From contig CP031585.1 in NCBI GenBank assembly GCA_003217735.2, positions 62,001 through 126,000 of the forward strand: a stretch of 64,000 bases of DNA, given 5' to 3'. This document shows, one piece after another, positions 55,020 through 63,130 of the stretch (positions are counted from its first letter, which is position 1; every line of letters starts with the position of its first letter). Position numbers and translations under genes: made by a program. The stretch is from Marinibacterium anthonyi (lineage in GTDB: Bacteria > Pseudomonadota > Alphaproteobacteria > Rhodobacterales > Rhodobacteraceae). A model generated the notes under the pieces. It had not been told where the DNA came from. It ran no database searches and saw nothing but the letters and a program-made list of their open reading frames with translations.

Positions 55020-55876
55020 TGAAGAAGAACGCCATGATCAACCGCTACCGCTGGTGGGAAATGGTGCTGATGTATCTCGGCATCGCCGTCTTCCTCTTCT
55101 TCGTCCTCGCCCCCTTCATCGAAGGTTTCCTGGTCTCGCTGAAGCCGCTGGGCCTGCTGTTTTCGACGCCCTACAGGTTCATCCCCGAAAACGGGTCCTT
55201 CAAGGCCTACATCACCATGTGGGACAGCGTGCCGGGCTTCGCGCGCTACATCTTCAATTCCTTCTTCATCTCCACCGCGATCACGCTGGCGGTGCTGGCC
55301 CTGGTGGTCCCCGCGTCTTATGCCTTTGCCCGCATCCGGTTCCCCGGCACCGGCGCATTGCTGGGCGCCTTCCTGGCGGTCAACATGTTCTCGGGCGCGG
55401 TGCTGCTGATCCCGTTGTTCCGGCTGATGCGGTCCTACGGGCTGCTCAACACCTACTGGTCGATGATCGTGCCCGGCGTCGCCTTCCTGATCCCCACGGC
55501 GATCTGGCTGCTGCAGACCTACATGCGCCGCATCCCCAGGGAACTGGACGAGGCCGCCTATGTCGACGGCGCCAGCCACGTCTACATCCTGCGCCGGGTG
55601 ATCCTGCCCTTGGCGATGCCCGGCATCATCGTGGTCGCCATCACCACCTTCATCGGCGCCTATGCCCAGCAGTTCATCTTTGCACTGACCTTCAATTCCA
55701 AGACCGACTACATGCCCCTGCCGATCGGCCTCTTCGCCTATTTCGGCCGGCAGGAGGTCATCTGGAACGAACTCATGGCCGCCAGCTTCGTCGGCATCGC
55801 GCCGGCCATGATCCTGATCTTCGCATTGCAACGCTACCTCGTGGCGGGCCTGACCGCCGGCGCGGTCAAGCAATAA
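55019..55876 (+). CDS. sugar ABC permease (MalG/UgpE-like)
   Basis: A 285-residue partner permease. It has a first helix at about 12-32, SYAFARIRFPG in helix 3, and the EAA loop RELDEAAYVDGASHVYILRRVILPLAMPG (about 176-204) with the canonical EAA-G pattern. ATG at 55019 overlaps the upstream stop (TGATG). Confidence 0.9.
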   Translation: MKKNAMINRYRWWEMVLMYLGIAVFLFFVLAPFIEGFLVSLKPLGLLFSTPYRFIPENGSFKAYITMWDSVPGFARYIFNSFFISTAITLAVLALVVPASYAFARIRFPGTGALLGAFLAVNMFSGAVLLIPLFRLMRSYGLLNTYWSMIVPGVAFLIPTAIWLLQTYMRRIPRELDEAAYVDGASHVYILRRVILPLAMPGIIVVAITTFIGAYAQQFIFALTFNSKTDYMPLPIGLFAYFGRQEVIWNELMAASFVGIAPAMILIFALQRYLVAGLTAGAVKQ

Positions 55877-55939
55877 CCCCCGGCCCCGCCGGACCCCAAC
55901 GTCAAAGAACGCCACAACGGCGCCAACAGGAGAGAAGAG

Positions 55940-57148
55940 ATGACACGGACGTTTCTGAAGACGGGAGCAGCGGTCGCGGCGCTGTGCGCCGCACTGCCCG
56001 CCGCCGCGCAAGAGATCACCATGATCGTCTGCGGCGACACGATGGACCCGATCCACGAGAAGTACATCGCAGAATGGGAAGCCGAAAACGTCGGCTGAAC
56101 CGTCGCCCCCGAAGTCGTCGGCTGGGGCCAGTGCCAGGACAAGGTGACCACGCTCGCCGTCGCCGGCACCCCCGTCGCGCTGGCCTATGTGGGGTCCCGC
56201 ACGCTCAAGGAATTCGCCGAATTCGGGCTGATCGAACCGATCCCGATGACCGACGAGGAAAAGGCCACCTACTACCCCAACGTGGTGAACACCGTCACCT
56301 ACAAGGGCGAACAATGGGGCATCCCCGTCGCCTTCTCGACCAAGGCGCTCTACTGGAACAAGGACCTGTTCGCCGAGGCCGGGCTTGACCCCGAAACGCC
56401 CCCCGCCACCTGGGACGAGGTCATCGCCGACGCCAAGGCCGTGACCGACAACACCGACGCCGCCGGCTTCGGCCTGGTCGCCAAGACCTTCGACAACACG
56501 ATGCACCAGTTCCTGCACTGGGTGTACACCAACAACGGCCAGGTCATCGACGCCGACGGCAACATCGTCATCGATTCCCCCCAGGTGCTCGAGGCGCTGC
56601 AGGCCTACAAGGACCTCGTGCCCTATTCCGAAGAAGGCCCCACCGCCTACGAACAGAACGAGGTCCGCGCGATCTTCCTGGATGGTGGCGTCGCGATGAT
56701 GCACGCCTCGATCGGCGCCGTGTCCCGCCTGGCCGACACCGACATCAACTGGGGCGTCGCCAACCTGCCGCTGGGTCCCGAAGCCCAGGGCCCCGGCACC
56801 CTGCTGATCACCGACAGCCTCGCCGTCTTCTCCGGCACCGGGGTCGAGGAACAGGCGATCAGCCTGGCGAAATTCCTCACCGCCCCCGCCGCGCAAGAGG
56901 AATACGACCTCAACGCCGGCCTCACGCCCCTGCGTCCCTCGGCCACGATCGACGCGCTGGTCGCCGAAAAACCCTATTGGGCGCCCTATATCGACGGCAT
57001 CGAATTCGGCGGGCCGGAACCGCTGTTCACCGATTACCGGGCCTTCCAGAACATCATGATCGACATGGTCCAATCGGTCGTCACCGGCGCCGCCGAACCG
57101 GCCGACGCGCTGGCCAAGGCCGATGCCGAGCTGAAAGAGCTGGAATAA
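55940..57148 (+). pseudogene. sugar ABC substrate-binding protein interrupted by an in-frame TGA
   Basis: The frame of 402 codons codes for a complete carbohydrate-type binding protein: signal peptide (MTRTFLKTGAAVAALCAALPAAA), then EITMIVCGDTMDP, GQCQDKVTTLAVAGTPVALAYVGSRTL, and a C-terminal half rich in family features. Codon 53 (56096-56098) is TGA between ENVG and TVAPEVVGWG, with no frameshift. All else is intact and the neighbours are whole, so this is a recent nonsense change, a sequencing error or a read-through site. A GTG restart at 56144 would lack the export signal. An AGGAGAGAAGAG site precedes the ATG. Confidence 0.85.
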
Positions 57149-57207
57149 CCCACCACACCCCCGGTCCGGGCCTTCGGGCCCGGATCCTGACCACGAAAGG
57201 AAGACCC

Positions 57208-58332
57208 TTGGGACAGCTGACCCTGACCGGTGTCAAGAAACGCTTCGAAACGCTCGAAGTGATCCACGGCATCGACCTCGACATCAAGGACGGTGAATTC
57301 ATCGTCTTCGTCGGCCCCTCGGGCTGCGGGAAATCCACCCTCCTGCGGATGATCTGCGGGCTGGAAGAAATCTCCGACGGCGACTGCCTGATCGACGGCA
57401 CCCGCGTCAACGACCTGGCCCCGGTCAAGCGCGGCATCGCCATGGTGTTCCAAAGCTACGCTTTGTACCCGCACATGACGGTCTTTGAAAACATCGCCTT
57501 CCCCCTGCGCGTCGAAGGCATGCCCAAGGCCCAGCTTGAAGACCGCGTCAACCGCGCCGCCGCCGTCCTGCAACTGGAAAGCCGCCTGCACCAGAAGCCC
57601 GGCAACCTCTCCGGCGGGCAGCGCCAGCGCGTCGCCATCGGCCGCGCCATCGTGCGCGAACCCTCGATCTTCCTCTTCGACGAACCGCTGTCCAACCTCG
57701 ACGCCGCCCTGCGCGCCGAAATGCGCATCGAACTGACCGCCCTGCACCAGAAGCTCAAGGCGACGATGATCTACGTCACCCACGACCAGGTCGAAGCGAT
57801 GACAATGGCCGACCGCATCGTGGTGCTGGACGCCGGCCGCATCAGCCAGGTCGGCGCGCCGTTGGAGCTGTACCACAAGCCCGACAACCTCTTCGTCGCG
57901 GGCTTCATCGGCAACCCCCGCATGAACTTCCTCCCCGGCACCTGCACCGCCGTCACGCCCACCGGCACCACGGTCGACCTGGCGACCGGCGGCCGCCTGA
58001 CCGTCCCCGCCACCAGCGCTGCGGCCCGCGAAGGCATGCCCGTGACGCTGGGCATCCGCCCCGAACACCTGACCCTCGCGCCCGCCGACACCTCGCTGAC
58101 GATCACCCCCACCGTGGTCGAACGGCTGGGCGTGAACACCGTCGCCTACGCCCAGCTCGACGGCGTCGGCACCCTCTCCGCGCTCCTCCCCGGCTCCGCC
58201 CCGATCCGGGTGGAACAGCCCGTCACCCTGTCCTTCTCGGCCACCGACTGCCACCTCTTCGACGACCAGGGCCAGGCCTTTGCCCGCCAGGTGGATGCGG
58301 ACATGGCGATGCCGGACGTCGTGGCGGGCTAG
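57208..58332 (+). CDS. sugar ABC transporter ATPase (UgpC/MsmK-like)
   Basis: A 374-residue MalK/UgpC-type ATPase. Walker A is GPSGCGKS, the Q-loop MVFQSYALYPHMTVFEN, the signature LSGGQRQRVAIGRA, Walker B IFLFDEPLSNLD and the H-loop VTHDQVEA. A TOBE/OB domain follows from about residue 240 (FIGNPRMNFLPG, then LGIRPEHL). No ATG fits; a TTG at 57208 behind AAAGGAAG is the best start and gives the usual GQLTLTGVKK opening. Energises the permease pair upstream. Confidence 0.88.
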   Translation: MGQLTLTGVKKRFETLEVIHGIDLDIKDGEFIVFVGPSGCGKSTLLRMICGLEEISDGDCLIDGTRVNDLAPVKRGIAMVFQSYALYPHMTVFENIAFPLRVEGMPKAQLEDRVNRAAAVLQLESRLHQKPGNLSGGQRQRVAIGRAIVREPSIFLFDEPLSNLDAALRAEMRIELTALHQKLKATMIYVTHDQVEAMTMADRIVVLDAGRISQVGAPLELYHKPDNLFVAGFIGNPRMNFLPGTCTAVTPTGTTVDLATGGRLTVPATSAAAREGMPVTLGIRPEHLTLAPADTSLTITPTVVERLGVNTVAYAQLDGVGTLSALLPGSAPIRVEQPVTLSFSATDCHLFDDQGQAFARQVDADMAMPDVVAG

Positions 58333-58440
58333 CCGCGGAGTGACGGCGAACCGCCGGTCGTGGCGCTGTTCAGACCAGCTGCCGCTTGCAGGAAGCGAAC
58401 CTCTGGCGAATGGCCGCGTCGGCAAGCGATGTGGTCGGCC

Positions 58441-58488
58441 TTGAAATCGATGACGTCAACTGTCATATTTTCTGCGACACGTGACGCA
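58441..58488 (+). promoter_or_regulatory. promoter and operator-like repeats of the toxin-antitoxin pair
   Basis: TTGAAA (58441-58446) and CATATT (58464-58469), 17 bases apart, could be -35 and -10. ATGAC/GTCAT (58450-58466) and TGCGACAC/GTGACGCA (58473-58488, one mismatched pair) are inverted repeats over and just after the -10, suited to autoregulation by the Xre-like antitoxin. Confidence 0.5.
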
Positions 58489-58500
58489 GAGGAGGCTCGC

Positions 58501-58971
58501 ATGGCCCAGGCAGCATCAGCCGAACACGACATCGCCCGCACCTATGCGCTGCTCGGTGGACAGGATACCATCCGAAAGCCGGTACGCAATAATCTGGAAG
58601 CGCACGACATTCTGATGCTGGGCTTGCCCTCGGCAGCCCTGCTGCATCTTACGTCTCAGGTCGCCTTCTTGACCGCTGACGCCGTTCTGGAAAAAGCGAT
58701 CGGTATCAGCGTCAGAACGCTTCAGCGTCGCAAGAAGGATGCTCCGGACGCCGTTCTGAGCGTCGATCAAAGCAACCGGACCTGGAAGTTCGCTGAAATT
58801 CTTGGCCGGGCGACTGAAATCTTCGGCACCAGGGAGGCGGCTGAAACCTGGCTGAACGCGCCCGCGATCGGCTTGGATCAACGCCGGCCCATCGACCTGC
58901 TCAGCACTGCCGTCGGGGTGGAGGCCGTCGAGGATTATCTTACCCGTATCGAGTACGGGGTTTATGCATGA
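58501..58971 (+). CDS. Xre/MbcA/ParS-like antitoxin
   Basis: A 156-residue antitoxin of the Xre-RES family. The N-terminal half holds a helix-turn-helix-like Xre part (FLTADAVLEKAIGISVRTLQRRKK). The C-terminal DUF2384 (toxin-binding) part has KFAEILGRATEIFGTREAAETWLNAPAIGLDQRRPIDLL, read here in blocks. The last residues VEDYLTRIEYGVYA match the family's conserved end. Overlaps the toxin start by four bases; GAGGAGG precedes the ATG. Base use is less GC-rich than in the flanking operons, which suggests recent gain. Confidence 0.92.
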   Translation: MAQAASAEHDIARTYALLGGQDTIRKPVRNNLEAHDILMLGLPSAALLHLTSQVAFLTADAVLEKAIGISVRTLQRRKKDAPDAVLSVDQSNRTWKFAEILGRATEIFGTREAAETWLNAPAIGLDQRRPIDLLSTAVGVEAVEDYLTRIEYGVYA

Positions 58972-59465
58972 TCCCATTGCCTCCCCCGCTTGGAAGCGGC
59001 GAAATCCGCTTCTGGCGTCTTGACGCACAGAGGCATGCGGCAACCTGGAACTCCGGAGAAGGCAGCTTCCAAGTCGGTGGACGGTGGAACTCACCGGGCG
59101 TGCGGGCGATCTATGCGTCGCTCGACCCTGCCACGGCAACGCTGGAGGTCGCCGTTCACAAGGGGCTTCAAGTACTGGACACGCAGCCGCATGTTCTGAC
59201 GTCAGCTCTGGTTATCGATCCGGGACAAATCCACGTCGTGGAGCCGGACGTCATTCCAAACCCCAACTGGCTGCATCCTTGCACCCCGAACAGAAACCAG
59301 CAGCAGTACGGGGATCAGTTTCTGTCGGACCACCGTTTCATCTTGATACCCAGTGCCGTGTCCCCACACAGCTGGAACCTGATATTCGATGCGACAAAGG
59401 CAGCGGCTGATTACGACGATGTCGCACAAGAACGCTTCGCTCTGGATCCCCGCCTGCAAACCTGA
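58968..59465 (+). CDS. RES-domain toxin
   Basis: A 165-residue RES protein. The conserved Arg is in IRFWRLD (about residue 17), the GGRWNSPGVRAIYAS block is near residues 36-50, and a late Ser is in LIPSAVSPHSWNLIFD. RES toxins such as MbcT, Res and ParT use NAD+ as substrate, either phosphorolysing or hydrolysing it or ADP-ribosylating a target, and stop growth. Translation is coupled to the antitoxin by an ATGA overlap, the usual order for this family. Confidence 0.92.
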   Translation: MIPLPPPLGSGEIRFWRLDAQRHAATWNSGEGSFQVGGRWNSPGVRAIYASLDPATATLEVAVHKGLQVLDTQPHVLTSALVIDPGQIHVVEPDVIPNPNWLHPCTPNRNQQQYGDQFLSDHRFILIPSAVSPHSWNLIFDATKAAADYDDVAQERFALDPRLQT

Positions 59466-59845
59466 ACAGTTTTGGACGAACGCGACTGTTCCAAAAGGTT
59501 CGCATCCCACCATCTCTGCCCGCCCTCGGCGACCAAAGGTTTCCTTGGCCCGTTCCATTCGGCACGTGCCCAATCGCGCACCGGCCAGTCGGCCGCATTA
59601 CCGGGATTTCTGCGGCTGCTCCGCCCCTCTCATCGCAGTCCAGCGTCATGCCGTGTCGGGCCATGAGAGACTGGGTCATGCTGCAGCAGACGCGACGGGC
59701 GGCTTCGGGCCGCCATCGGTCGTCTGCAGCGCATGGCATGAAAGTCCCCCCGCTCCGACCAAACCCGCCGCTTCTGACATCCGACCGGACCAACCCGAAA
59801 GCTGCGGCGGCCAAAGCCTTCCCCCGTGGCGCAACCAAACCTTAA
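59466..59845. other. gene-poor spacer after the toxin gene
   Basis: About 380 bases with several open frames but none with a ribosome site, family match or coding-like codon use. No tRNA or palindrome was found before the repeat that starts near 59846. Confidence 0.5.
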
Positions 59846-59913
59846 GAAACGGTTAAAACGCCGCCACAACCCGTTGATTTCATTGACTCCGAAAATGTCC
59901 CACGCGTGGGACA
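59846..59913 (-). repeat. extragenic repeat copy 1 with 18-bp palindrome
   Basis: The last 40 bases (59874-59913) match copy 2 (63088-63127) at all but one position, and the preceding 28 bases are similar. It ends in the perfect palindrome TGTCCCACGCGTGGGACA (59896-59913). On the minus strand the palindrome is followed by TTTTCGG, so it could fold as a terminator. It lies 28 bases past the stop of the inhibitor gene. Confidence 0.8.
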
Positions 59914-59940
59914 CCCCTGGCCCTCCCCCACATCAGACGT

Positions 59941-60234
59941 TCATTTCTGCCCGTGCATGATGTCGTCGATCAGGTCCAGCATATCGGCCGGCAGCTGGGT
60001 CTCATCGAACCGGAACCGATGCGCGCCCGCCTCGTCCGTCACCGTGATGTCGTAGACGATCGTGTCCGCCCGCCCCGCCGGCGGAAACCGCCCCTCCAGC
60101 GCCTCCAGCGCCTTCGGATCGAACGCCTCGCACACCACCGCCGATTGGCGGGCCTGAACATCGTCCAGGACCGCCGTCTTGCCGGGGGCCGTGGCCAGCC
60201 CCCCGAACCCACCCGACATGCTGATCTTGATCAT
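59941..60234 (-). CDS. emfourin-like protealysin inhibitor
   Basis: A 97-residue protein that matches the emfourin (M4in) pattern: MIKISMSGGFGGLA at the start (strand with GGFGG/GGFAG turn), a central acidic/aromatic part and a C-terminal helix DMLDLIDDIMHG. Emfourins bind tightly to protealysin-like M4 proteases and are encoded next to them. The M4 protease gene is 48 bases upstream on the same strand, which supports the call. The ATG at 60234 fits the family; nine more codons upstream are possible. Confidence 0.82.
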   Translation of the reverse strand: MIKISMSGGFGGLATAPGKTAVLDDVQARQSAVVCEAFDPKALEALEGRFPPAGRADTIVYDITVTDEAGAHRFRFDETQLPADMLDLIDDIMHGQK

Positions 60235-60282
60235 CAGGACGACACACCCCACCGACACCATATCCGACCCGGAACCCTAATC

Positions 60283-61392
60283 TCAGACGTTGATCCCGAC
60301 AAGGCTCCAGGCGCGGCGCAGCATGATCATCTCGTAGCTGCCCGCCCCATGCAGCCCGATCGCCGCATCCAGCGTCTCGGCCGCCCAATCCCCGAAGGTC
60401 GCATGGGGATTGTTGATGTTCTGCAAGGCCCGGTACCAGATCTGGCCCGGTTTCTCCCAGGAATTGCCGCCCATGTACATGCAATACAGGTAGAAGGCGT
60501 GGTTCGGGATCCCCGAATTGATATGCACGCCCCCATTGTCGGACGTCGTGTTGACGTAGAAATCCATGTGGTAGGGCTGCGGATCCTGGCCCAGCAGCGC
60601 ATCGGAATACGCCGTCCCCGGCGCCTTCATCGACCGCAAGGCCACCCCGTTGATGTTCGGCCCCAGGATGCCCTTGCCCACCAGCCAGTCGGCCTCGTAA
60701 ACCGACTGCCCCAGCGCGCGCTGCTGGGTCATCGTCCCGAAGACATCCGCATAGCTTTCGTTCAGCGCGCCGGACTGGCTCTGATAGATCAGCCCGCCGG
60801 AATGCTGCACGACACCGTGCGAAATCTCGTGCCCGATGACCGACAATTCGGTGAAGGTCTGAAAGATCTGGCCGTCGCCGTCGCCATAGGCCATCTGGGT
60901 GCCATCCCAGAACGCGTTATTGTACCCGCGCCGGTGATGCACCGTCTGCACCATCGTCATTCCGAACCCGTCGACGGAATTGCGGTTGAATTCCTTCGAA
61001 TACAGATCGAATACCTCGCCGGCCCCGTCATAGGCGCGGTCGACCTCGCCATCGCCCGTCGGCGGCTGACCCTCGGACCGGACCAGCGCGCCCGGCAGGC
61101 TGGCCTTGCCCTGCCCGTCATAGACCTCGCGCGTGCAGGTGTGGGCACCCGCCGCACCCACGGCCATGGCGCGGGACACGAAGGTTCCGCCGCCACCGCC
61201 CTCGCGCGGGACAACGCCGGATCCGGCCTTGGCCGCACGCTCCTCGCGGATGTCGTTGCCCAGCTTGATCAACCCTTCGGCCATCTTGCGGACATCGCTG
61301 TCGCCGCGCAGAAGCATGACGTCGATCATGTAGGGGGGAATGATGCAATTAATCGGATTGTGATGGATGCACATGGGACGATTCTCACTCAT
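60283..61392 (-). CDS. protealysin-like M4 metallopeptidase
   Basis: A 369-residue thermolysin-family protease of the protealysin type. It has no signal peptide but a short propeptide with IIPPYMI (residues 17-23), the protealysin PPY/PPL mark. The zinc site is HEISH (188-192) with the third ligand Glu212 in NESYAD, and the catalytic late motif is DNGGVHINSGIPNHAF. A Gly-rich stretch at residues 64-70 precedes the mature domain. Protealysins act inside the cell or leave by lysis or type VI export, and are checked by emfourin, whose gene follows. An AT-rich region precedes the ATG; the ribosome site is weak. Confidence 0.92.
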   Translation of the reverse strand: MSENRPMCIHHNPINCIIPPYMIDVMLLRGDSDVRKMAEGLIKLGNDIREERAAKAGSGVVPREGGGGGTFVSRAMAVGAAGAHTCTREVYDGQGKASLPGALVRSEGQPPTGDGEVDRAYDGAGEVFDLYSKEFNRNSVDGFGMTMVQTVHHRRGYNNAFWDGTQMAYGDGDGQIFQTFTELSVIGHEISHGVVQHSGGLIYQSQSGALNESYADVFGTMTQQRALGQSVYEADWLVGKGILGPNINGVALRSMKAPGTAYSDALLGQDPQPYHMDFYVNTTSDNGGVHINSGIPNHAFYLYCMYMGGNSWEKPGQIWYRALQNINNPHATFGDWAAETLDAAIGLHGAGSYEMIMLRRAWSLVGINV

Positions 61393-61601
61393 GAAAAAAT
61401 GAATTCAATGTGCCCATAATATCATCGAACGGTATTTCAGAGAATATGTCCCACGAAACACCCCGGCCGCCTTCGAAAACCCTTCATGTTCCTCCGCTTG
61501 ACCCGCCGCCGGGAAATGAATTGATAGAATTTTAAATTCTACCCACGCTCCCACCGGCCACAGGGGCGCATCACCGAAACGCGGCACGCCCGCCCTCGCC
61601 T

Positions 61602-62537
61602 TCAGCCCTCCAGCCCCCGCACCAGGTCGCGCAGCCGGTATTTCCGCACCTTGCCGATCGCGGTCTTCGGGATCTCGCGGGACAACACCGCCTCCACCTC
61701 GACCGACGAAATGTTCTCGCCCCCCGAAATGATCACGTCCTTCAGCCGGTCGCGGATCTGGATGTAGCGATCGGGCTGCACCACCGCCGCGTCGCCCGAC
61801 CGGAACATGCCGCCCCGGAACGCCGCGTCCGTCGCCGCCGGGTCCTTGTAATAGCCCTTCATCACGGTGTTGCCGCGAATGGCGATCTCGCCCTGGGTCT
61901 CGCCATCCGCCGGCACCTTCTCCCCGGTGTCGCGGTCGATGACATCGACGGCCTCCACCATCGAAAACCGGCCCCCCTGCCGCGCCCGCCGCTCGGCGGT
62001 CTCCGCGGCGTCCAGATCGTCCCAGCCGGGCTGCGGCAGGCATTGCAGGATGTGACCGAAGGTTTCGGTCAACCCGTAGACATGCATCACGTCCATGCCC
62101 GCGATCAGCCCGCCGATCTGCAGCACCCGGGGCGCGCTTTCGGCCAGCGCCAGCGCCTCCTCCAGCACCGGCCGCAACTCCTCGCTGACCAGCACGACGC
62201 GGCTGTCGGAATGATCCAGGATTTAGGCGATGGCTTCGGCTTCCAGCCGGGTGTTGATCGTCGACAGCACGCCGCCGCAGACCGGCACCGCGAAATGCAG
62301 CTCGAACAGCTCAGGCATGTTCGCTGACCGTATCGCCCTTGCCGATCCCCAACTCCGCCAGCCCCTGCGCCACCCGGGCCACCCGGTCGGCGGTCTGCGA
62401 CCAGGCCCGGCGGCTGTCGCCGTGCACCACGGCCACGACATCGGCGTGTACCTCGGCGGCGCGTTCAGGAAAGGACACCGGCGAAAGGCAACGTGATTGG
62501 CGCCGCCCCTGTTCAGGGCGGTGAAATGATCCTGCAT
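61602..62537 (-). pseudogene. decayed acyl-CoA synthetase (AMP-binding family)
   Basis: Remains of a fatty-acyl/propionyl-type CoA ligase. A start with GGAGACAAC-ATG (MQDHFTALNRGGANHVA) is followed by a one-base loss near 62480 and a second frame change near 62325. A TAA lies inside RLEAEAIA-stop-ILDHSDSRVV near 62225. The AMP-binding loop (TSGTTGxPKG) and about 150 residues are missing between LQIGGLIAG and DVMHVYGLTETFG. A further ~60 residues are lost between VEAVLSR and EIPKTAIGK. The total is about 310 codons, where about 540 are normal. Not functional. Confidence 0.88.
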
Positions 62538-63057
62538 GTTGTCTCCGTTTCTGCCCGCGCGGTTCGGATGACCGGGGGCTTTTCCCCGCCATCGCAGGGG
62601 CCTGGCCGCAGATCTCGCGCGCCAAGTCGAATTTCCGGGCAAGGGTCGCCCCCGCCCCGCGTCCGCAACCGGACACGCGCCAGTCTAGGGGCCACTCCAT
62701 CGGGTGGCAATCTTGCCACCCCGCCCGGCACGCCATGCCAGTCCGGCCCGCACGCCGCGTCGCAGGCGCGACACCGGACCGTTGAACCGGGCCATGCCCG
62801 ACGCCTCCGCCCCCCGCTCCCCGCCTGTTTTCAAGGCCGATCCCGGCGCGGCACCCGCCCGGCACGCACGCCCCCATCCCAACGCCCGCGCGCCGGCCCG
62901 CTCATCCCGCGCCCCCACAAAGGTTTTTCCCCGATGCCGCGAATTTCAGCACCCGGCCGCCATCCGCTCCCGCGGCCCGTGCTTCTTCTTGGCCCAAATA
63001 CCTCAACCCGACGCCCGCCAGGCGGCGCCCCGAGCGCCGAAACAGCGGCCAACCCTG
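62538..63057. other. gene-poor spacer upstream of the decayed ligase gene
   Basis: About 520 very GC-rich bases with no convincing gene. It holds the former promoter of the ligase and the approach to repeat copy 2. Open frames on both strands lack ribosome sites and protein-like composition. Confidence 0.5.
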
Positions 63058-63127
63058 AACAAAGGGTTAATCCGCCTCCAGAACCCCTTGATTTCATTGA
63101 CCCCGAAAATGTCCCACGCGTGGGACA
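63058..63127 (-). repeat. extragenic repeat copy 2 with 18-bp palindrome
   Basis: Its last 40 bases (63088-63127) differ from copy 1 at one position (C for T in the ATTGAC(C/T)CCG part). It ends in the same perfect palindrome (63110-63127). It lies 4 bases past the stop of the minus-strand PLP-enzyme gene. Palindrome plus TTTTCGG on that strand suggests a shared terminator-like element. Confidence 0.8.
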
Positions 63128-63130
63128 GCC

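Noticed and set aside
56096-56098. The TGA in the binding-protein gene as a selenocysteine codon
   Set aside because: Binding proteins of this class are not known selenoproteins, no SECIS-like hairpin directly after the codon was evident, and no selenocysteine genes are in the window.
59896-59913. The 18-bp palindrome as a PpsR/CrtJ site (TGT-N12-ACA)
   Set aside because: It fits the spacing by symmetry alone, but both copies lie 3' of genes with no photosynthesis gene near; a terminator-like repeat explains it better.
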